Assembly: GCA_938018005.1 (NCBI GenBank)
Contig: CALIJG010000027.1
Span: forward strand, 1 to 17,531
Source: an uncultured Candidatus Saccharibacteria bacterium
GTDB taxonomy: Bacteria; Patescibacteriota; Saccharimonadia; Saccharimonadales; Saccharimonadaceae
Length of the DNA: 17,531 nucleotides
Reading direction: 5' to 3'
Shown: positions 13,882-17,531 of the stretch, piece by piece
Layout of the letters: each line of letters opens with the position of its first letter
Numbering within the stretch: the first letter of the stretch is position 1
Notes under the pieces: model-generated
What the model was told of the DNA's origin: nothing
Seen by the model: the letters and a program-made list of their open reading frames with translations, nothing else
Databases searched by the model: none
Translations under genes and position numbers: made by a program

Positions 13882-14517
13882 CTAACCAAGCGACACGCCA
13901 AACACCAGCGAGAAAAGCTGCAAGATACCTCTGATAGCCGCCATCATCACATTGCCAATAGCTGAGCTACCGACCAATACCAACACAAAGACCAGCATTA
14001 CACCATACTGCTCCACCACCTCCATGCCGCGGCGCACAAACTCCGGTGCCAAAGCATACAGCACACGCGAACCATCGAGCGGTGGGATAGGCAGCATATT
14101 AAAGACAAAGAAGCCAAGATTCACACTCACTGCCGTAGCAAGTAACGGCTGCACCGCTGGCCCAGCGATCGTCGCATATAGGCCGAAGCAGATGAAGGCA
14201 ATGACGAAGTTCGTCAGTGGCCCAGCCAGCCCCACCAGCGCTGCACCCCATTCGTCACCGCGCACTCGCTCGGGGTTGTATGGCACTGGCTTAGCCCCAC
14301 CAAACACTGGTAGGCCCAGTAGTGCCAAGCTCAGCGGCAAGAGGATGGTCAAGAATGGATCAATATGATGCACCGGGTTGAGCGTCAAACGCCCCTGCTC
14401 CTTAGCCGTATCATCGCCCAGCCAGTACGCCACAAAGCCATGCATCGCCTCGTGCAGCGTCATTGAGATAAGAATAACGACAAGGACGATAATGAGGTGA
14501 GCGATATCAATATGCAT
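13882..14517 (-). CDS. Site-2 protease family membrane metallopeptidase (M50)
   Basis: 211 residues from ATG 14517. Zinc site: HEAMH (22-26) in the first membrane segment and NMLPIPPLDG (140-149), whose Asp148 is the third ligand; GLAGPLTNF (96-104) is a further family landmark. About five to six membrane segments are seen, with no PDZ domain, so it belongs to the compact Rv/FtsH-independent M50 type rather than RseP. Substrates are unknown; homologues cut membrane-bound regulators. The frame opens at ATG 14535, but those codons are the -10 box (TGGTACAAT), which ends six bases before ATG 14517, so a leaderless start there is preferred. It is divergent from rpmB. Confidence 0.9.
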   Translation of the reverse strand: MHIDIAHLIIVLVVILISMTLHEAMHGFVAYWLGDDTAKEQGRLTLNPVHHIDPFLTILLPLSLALLGLPVFGGAKPVPYNPERVRGDEWGAALVGLAGPLTNFVIAFICFGLYATIAGPAVQPLLATAVSVNLGFFVFNMLPIPPLDGSRVLYALAPEFVRRGMEVVEQYGVMLVFVLVLVGSSAIGNVMMAAIRGILQLFSLVFGVSLG

Positions 14518-14523
14518 TTCTTT

Positions 14524-14532
14524 ATTGTACCA
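14524..14532 (-). promoter_or_regulatory. Metalloprotease promoter (extended -10, leaderless)
   Basis: The minus strand has TGGTACAAT (14532-14524), ending six bases before ATG 14517. No clear -35. It lies back to back with the rpmB promoter, its -10 about 16 bases from the rpmB -35. Confidence 0.5.
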
Positions 14533-14547
14533 CATTGCCTACCCACC

Positions 14548-14576
14548 TTGACATTGCCCCCTTGGCAGCGTATACT
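14548..14576 (+). promoter_or_regulatory. rpmB promoter
   Basis: TTGACA (14548-14553), a 17-bp spacer and TATACT (14571-14576): a perfect -35 with a five-of-six -10. Transcription would start near 14583, leaving a leader of about 37 bases. Confidence 0.85.
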
Positions 14577-14619
14577 AATACAGATTGTAATAATATAAGT
14601 GAATAAGTGGAATAAGAAT

Positions 14620-14844
14620 ATGGCAGCACGATGTGAACTGACTGGCAAGGGCAAGCAATTCGGCAACAATGTGAGCTTCTCGTTGCGACGCACCAAGCGA
14701 GTCTTCAAACCAAACCTTCAGAAAAAGACCTTCGTTGTCGATGGGCAAAAGGTCACCATGGTTCTCTCGACCAAGGCGATCCGTACCCTCAAGAAAAAAG
14801 GCCTGCTCACCAGCGCCAAGACAAAGGCCAAGGCTGCGGCGTAA
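14620..14844 (+). CDS. rpmB: 50S ribosomal protein L28
   Basis: 74 residues from ATG 14620, starting MAARCELTGKGKQFGNNVSFS, where family members usually start M(A/S)xxCxxTGK. It has RRTKRVFKPNLQKK and a basic C-terminus TKAKAAA. It is a large-subunit structural protein. Only one Cys of the zinc-type motif remains, so this is the zinc-free form. An in-frame GTG at 14599 would add seven residues outside the family's N-terminus and is rejected. The SD is weak (GGA about eight bases upstream). It is monocistronic between a strong promoter and terminator. Confidence 0.95.
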   Translation: MAARCELTGKGKQFGNNVSFSLRRTKRVFKPNLQKKTFVVDGQKVTMVLSTKAIRTLKKKGLLTSAKTKAKAAA

Positions 14845-14869
14845 TCGCCCAGAGCAAACGATAACTGTA

Positions 14870-14902
14870 AAAATATCCCCTTCCTTTCATAGGGGATATT
14901 TT
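14870..14902. terminator. Bidirectional terminator between rpmB and arsR
   Basis: AAAATATCCCCT and AGGGGATATTTT form a 12-bp stem with a 9-base loop; the A/T flanks give a T-tract on either strand. It serves the convergent ends of rpmB and the mfs-arsR operon. Confidence 0.9.
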
Positions 14903-14907
14903 AGTGG

Positions 14908-15213
14908 TTACTTCGCTTTATCTAACTCAGCAATTGTCGCGAGCACACCAGCGAACTGCCGAGCAAACTCTGGCCGCAGTACCAGGACACGCTGGGTGCC
15001 AACCGCTTCACTCGTGACAATGCCTGCTTCGCGCAGGACTTTGCAGTGGTGCGAGACAGTCGAGAGTGAGAGATTATGATCGATCTGGCTGCAGCCCAGC
15101 CGCCCCTCCGCAGCCAAGCGACGGACAATCCGCAGCCGCAGCGGATCGGACAGGGCGGCAAAGACATGCTCTGGTGCGAGTGCGTCAGTTGGGGTATCTT
15201 GTTGGGATGTCAT
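14908..15213 (-). CDS. ArsR-family winged-helix repressor
   Basis: 101 residues. The winged helix-turn-helix spans about 15-80: FAALSDPLRLRIVRRL (18-33) and recognition helix LSLSTVSHHCKVLREAGIV (48-66), then the wing EAVGTQRVLVLRP. The metal-site ELCVCDL of ArsR proper is missing; Cys41 and Cys57 with His55-56 could serve as a sensor, or it may be a ligand-free or redox type (inference). Its ATG overlaps the mfs stop (ATGA), with AAAGGA just upstream, so it is translated with the exporter. It probably represses its own operon through the TTCGA palindromes at 16401-16445. Confidence 0.92.
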   Translation of the reverse strand: MTSQQDTPTDALAPEHVFAALSDPLRLRIVRRLAAEGRLGCSQIDHNLSLSTVSHHCKVLREAGIVTSEAVGTQRVLVLRPEFARQFAGVLATIAELDKAK

Positions 15214-16385
15214 TTCCTTTGTATTGTCTCATACCTGCTGGTCATTGCCAAGGCAAGCACTACTACGCCGGACGCTATGAGCGGAATGGCCTGCGCTGGC
15301 TGGCTACTAATAATCATACTGCCTAGCATACCACCAAAGCCTTGACCAATGTAAATACTGGATGAATTGAGTGAAAGATTCAGCTGAGCCCGTTCTGGAG
15401 CAAGCGCAATGACGCGGTATTGCTGAGCAATCGTGGCAATCCAAGCACTAGCTGTCCATAATAGCACACTGCCACCAACGAGACCAAGCGCACCTGGCGT
15501 CCCAGCCGCCACACCAAGCAAAGCAAGCGCCAACGCAAAGGCAAGCATTGCCCAGCGGGCCAGCCAAATGTGGGCAAAACGATCGGCCAGCCAGCCGCCT
15601 AGCACACCACCCAGGAGTGAGCCCACACCAAAGATGAGCAAAATCCAGCTAAAGTATTCGTGCAGACCCGCCTGCTGCACCACCGCACTCAGATACGAAA
15701 TCACGCTGGTACCAGCGACAAATATCACTACTGTTATCAATAACGTCAGTGCAACGTGGCGATTCGCCAGGCCCGCTACTAATGTGCGAATCGTTGGTAC
15801 CTGCTGTGCTGGCTGTGCCTCACGTGCCCGAATGCCCAGCACAATGCCACACAACACCAGCACGGCAGCCACCGCCATTGCCCAAAACAGCGCGTGGTAG
15901 CCATAGCGCTCCCCCATAACCGAGCCTAGCGGCACAGCGAGCACCGTTGCCATCGTCATGCCTGTTGTAACGACGGAGATTGCCTTGCCACGATGCTTGG
16001 CTGGAGCAAGGTTAGTCGCCAAGGCCATTGCCGTTGGCATCATCATGGCTGAGCCCCATGCTGCCATCACTCGGGCTGCCATCATCCACACAAATGACGA
16101 TGCAAGCGCTGCTACTACATTACCAATTGCAAATATCGTCAGTGCTAGTATCAAGGTCGACCGCCGATTGCGCTGTCCCATCAGCATGCCACACAGTGGT
16201 GCCGCCAGTGCATACACCCACGCAAACACCGTTACCAAGAGGCCGGTCTGCCCCAGCGACACCCCCAGTTGCTGTGCCACCTGTGGCAATACCGCTGCCA
16301 GCATGAAGCCATCCGCTCCAATAACAAAGGCTCCTAGCGCTAGCACCGCAATCTTACCCCACGGCGTGGTTGATTGTTGTTCCAT
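15210..16385 (-). CDS. Major facilitator superfamily exporter (DHA1 type)
   Basis: 391 residues with 12 hydrophobic segments, typical for DHA1 drug:proton antiporters related to AraJ/YdhP and Cmx-type permeases. Motif A appears in the loop after the second helix as GMLMGQRNRRS, and the region around helix 5 is glycine and proline rich (VVTTGMTMATVLAVPLGSVMG), as in antiporter motif C. The substrate is unknown. ATG 16385 has AAGGAA seven bases upstream; the frame runs 29 codons further to 16472 across the promoter and operators, and those codons are not part of the protein. It is the first gene of the mfs-arsR operon, so exporter synthesis is controlled by the repressor that follows it. A cassette of this kind is often acquired horizontally, but base composition gives no clear sign of it. 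Confidence 0.92.
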   Translation of the reverse strand: MEQQSTTPWGKIAVLALGAFVIGADGFMLAAVLPQVAQQLGVSLGQTGLLVTVFAWVYALAAPLCGMLMGQRNRRSTLILALTIFAIGNVVAALASSFVWMMAARVMAAWGSAMMMPTAMALATNLAPAKHRGKAISVVTTGMTMATVLAVPLGSVMGERYGYHALFWAMAVAAVLVLCGIVLGIRAREAQPAQQVPTIRTLVAGLANRHVALTLLITVVIFVAGTSVISYLSAVVQQAGLHEYFSWILLIFGVGSLLGGVLGGWLADRFAHIWLARWAMLAFALALALLGVAAGTPGALGLVGGSVLLWTASAWIATIAQQYRVIALAPERAQLNLSLNSSSIYIGQGFGGMLGSMIISSQPAQAIPLIASGVVVLALAMTSRYETIQRK

Positions 16386-16400
16386 AAAACCGTTCCTTTC

Positions 16401-16416
16401 TTCGATATAAATCGAA
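16401..16416. promoter_or_regulatory. Operator 1 for ArsR-type repressor
   Basis: TTCGATATAAATCGAA is a perfect inverted repeat (6-4-6) in the 5' untranslated region just before the mfs SD. It shares TTCGA half-sites with operator 2; centres lie 29 bp apart. Confidence 0.7.
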
Positions 16417-16429
16417 ATAATAGTGGTAT

Positions 16430-16445
16430 TTCGAAGTGTATCGAA
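16430..16445. promoter_or_regulatory. Operator 2 covering the -10 box
   Basis: TTCGAAGTGTATCGAA is an inverted repeat with TTCGA/TCGAA arms that contains the -10 (TACACT on the minus strand, 16440-16435). A bound repressor would block RNA polymerase. Confidence 0.7.
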
Positions 16446-16463
16446 TTTAGTGCGCTGTGTCAA
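16435..16463 (-). promoter_or_regulatory. mfs-arsR promoter
   Basis: On the minus strand TTGACA (16463-16458), a 17-bp spacer and TACACT (16440-16435). Transcription starts near 16428, about 43 bases before the mfs ATG. Confidence 0.85.
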
Positions 16464-16660
16464 ATCGACCACATTATAACAATGATTTCACTATGAATCT
16501 CACAAATCCTCATCACTGTCTCGCACTCATTTCTTGAGAAAACTATAGGGACTGGCCCCATCTTGCCCATCAACCCACCAACACTCGTGCTGGCTACAAC
16601 TAATATTCATACCCCACCAGATAAAACAGTGAGGAGAAAAACGGAGTAAAGATGTATCAT
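16464..16660. other. Spacer with no recognised gene
   Basis: Between the mfs promoter and the MBL terminator I see no gene, no strong hairpin and no repeats. Confidence 0.5.
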
Positions 16661-16687
16661 AAAAACCAGCCTCTCTACGAGGCTGGT
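16661..16687 (-). terminator. Terminator of the MBL-fold gene
   Basis: On the minus strand ACCAGCCTC and GAGGCTGGT form a perfect 9-bp stem with a 5-base loop, followed by TTTT. It stands 21 bases after the stop codon. Confidence 0.88.
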
Positions 16688-16708
16688 TACGCTTGGTGTA
16701 TATTAGTC

Positions 16709-17344
16709 CTAGCTTCGAGCCAGCTCAAACACCGTTAGCACTTCGGGCAGGTTACTTGCTGTTTTAATTTTGAGCTTAGGTTTTTGTTCGACTGGCGCAC
16801 CAAGCTCCTTCTCAAAGACCTCCACCGTGTCTTGCGGTACTTCGTAATGCAACGCACTATCGGCATAGTGGACGGGCACCACCACCCGTGGCTCAATCTT
16901 GCGAATAATAGCGGCGGCACTTGTCGCATCCAGCGTGTAACCATAGCCACCCACTGGAATAATAACAATGTCGATCACTCCCAGCGCCTCGAGCTGAGCA
17001 TCAGTAAGCTCTGGCGCGATATTACCAATCACCGCAACGCGAATATCGCCACACTCAATGCGATATACCGTAGAAAGCTGCTCACTCTCTGGCGTGTCGA
17101 TGTGGCGCGTGGCTGCAATGCCGCGGATGGTGTAGTCGCCCACTTCATACTCACCAGGCTGGTCAATGATAAGGCGTGCCTCAGGGTTAGCCACCGCAAA
17201 GCGCTCTTCGGTCGCAAGCTCTACTGCGTCCTTCGTCTTAGCGTCCTTCAGGCCTAGCAGCGATAGCTTGGGGTCAACTGCGAGCGTGGTTTTCTTCGTC
17301 GCAATGATGACTGTGTTGCCGCCTTTGTATTCGATATCAAGCAT
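16709..17344 (-). CDS. MBL-fold protein (UlaG/COG2220-like) with degenerate metal site
   Basis: 211 residues. The fold is suggested by the N-terminal strand pair (IEYKGGNTVIIATKKTTLAVDP), QPGEYEVGDYTIRGI (62-76), a central IDIVIIPVGGYGYTLD and EPRVVVPVHY near 150-160, as in UlaG-like hydrolases. However, the metal motif HxHxDH is absent: no GHSC-like His follows the first strand, and only RHID occurs later. One conserved His remains in PVHY. It may be inactive, bind metal differently or act as a scaffold. ATG has AAGGAG six bases upstream and overlaps the preceding gene's stop by eight bases, so the two are co-transcribed. A strong terminator follows. Confidence 0.75.
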   Translation of the reverse strand: MLDIEYKGGNTVIIATKKTTLAVDPKLSLLGLKDAKTKDAVELATEERFAVANPEARLIIDQPGEYEVGDYTIRGIAATRHIDTPESEQLSTVYRIECGDIRVAVIGNIAPELTDAQLEALGVIDIVIIPVGGYGYTLDATSAAAIIRKIEPRVVVPVHYADSALHYEVPQDTVEVFEKELGAPVEQKPKLKIKTASNLPEVLTVFELARS

Positions 17345-17531
17345 GATTCTCTCCTTCGTCTTCTTTTAATATATTATCAACGTCTACCAATACGGTATGC
17401 TTGTTGGTCAGAATGGTGGTAATAAAGCGGTCGCGCACGCTCAGCCGATAATAGAACTCGTCGTAGCTCAGGATGCTATACGTCAGCTCGCGCCCCTCCT
17501 GTCGCTCGATAACTGCCACCACGCTGCGCAC
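17337..17531 (-). CDS. C-terminal part of an unidentified protein (gene runs off the right edge)
   Basis: Only the last 64 residues or so are present; the frame is open to the window edge, so the GTG at the edge need not be the start. Visible features are an RELTYSILSYDEFYYRLSVRDRF segment followed by a hydrophobic ILTNKHTVLVDVDNIL and an acidic tail. The pattern 'ELxYxxLxxxEFxYRxxxxDxFxxxILxxKxxVLVD' is reminiscent of the C-terminal end of nucleotidyltransferase-type regulators in archaea and CPR bacteria, but this is from memory and weak. It overlaps the MBL-fold gene by eight bases and is its operon partner. Confidence 0.8.
   Translation of the reverse strand: MRSVVAVIERQEGRELTYSILSYDEFYYRLSVRDRFITTILTNKHTVLVDVDNILKEDEGENHA

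Noticed and set aside
16386..16472. 29-codon N-terminal extension of the MFS exporter
   Set aside because: These codons contain the promoter and both operators; ATG 16385 has a well-placed SD and the first helix starts soon after it.

Overview
This is a bacterial chromosomal window, about half G+C. It most likely comes from the Candidate Phyla Radiation (Patescibacteria), with Candidatus Saccharibacteria (TM7) my best guess. That placement is inference: it rests on compact gene order, gyrB-gyrA followed by a short DUF212/PAP2-like gene next to an rRNA operon, several putative leaderless genes, lineage-type small membrane proteins, and ordinary use of UGA as a stop (for example at the mfs-arsR overlap), which argues against the UGA-recoded CPR lineages. 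I see no IS element, prophage, CRISPR array or tRNA gene.

Layout. 1-61: 5' end of a 16S rRNA gene on the minus strand, behind a leader with a strong sigma70-type promoter, a boxA-like site and a hairpin. 260-5229: minus-strand gyrB, gyrA and a PAP2-like membrane protein, packed head to tail. 5424-7659: minus-strand operon of three membrane proteins, two of them tandem paralogues of an unknown family. 7714-9387: a 1.7-kb stretch with no convincing protein gene but rich in RNA. It holds a structured RNA candidate (plus), a roughly 100-nt small RNA with its own promoter and perfect terminator (plus), and the tmRNA gene ssrA (minus), whose encoded tag is unusually long at 26 residues. 9388-12897: plus-strand comM/yifB, a deoxyribosyltransferase-like gene, and infC-rpmI-rplT. 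13055-13640: minus-strand RNase P RNA and, just upstream, a 6S-like RNA candidate. 13882-14844: a divergent pair, a site-2-type membrane metalloprotease (minus) and ribosomal protein L28 (plus), sharing a short promoter region. 14908-16463: minus-strand MFS exporter plus ArsR-type repressor, with two palindromic operators, one covering the -10 box. 16709-17531: minus-strand degenerate MBL-fold protein and the C-terminal end of a gene that runs off the window.

Together the window is mostly core information processing: DNA supercoiling, rRNA, tRNA processing, ribosome rescue, initiation factor and ribosomal proteins. To this is added one accessory, self-regulated efflux cassette and one lineage-type membrane operon. 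The most interesting signals are non-coding or regulatory: the long tmRNA tag and odd T-loop, an AUC start codon for infC, a set of genes whose ATG sits 6-8 bases after a -10 box (leaderless mRNAs), and three RNA candidates that I cannot assign with certainty. All assignments come from reading the sequence; no database or folding program was run.
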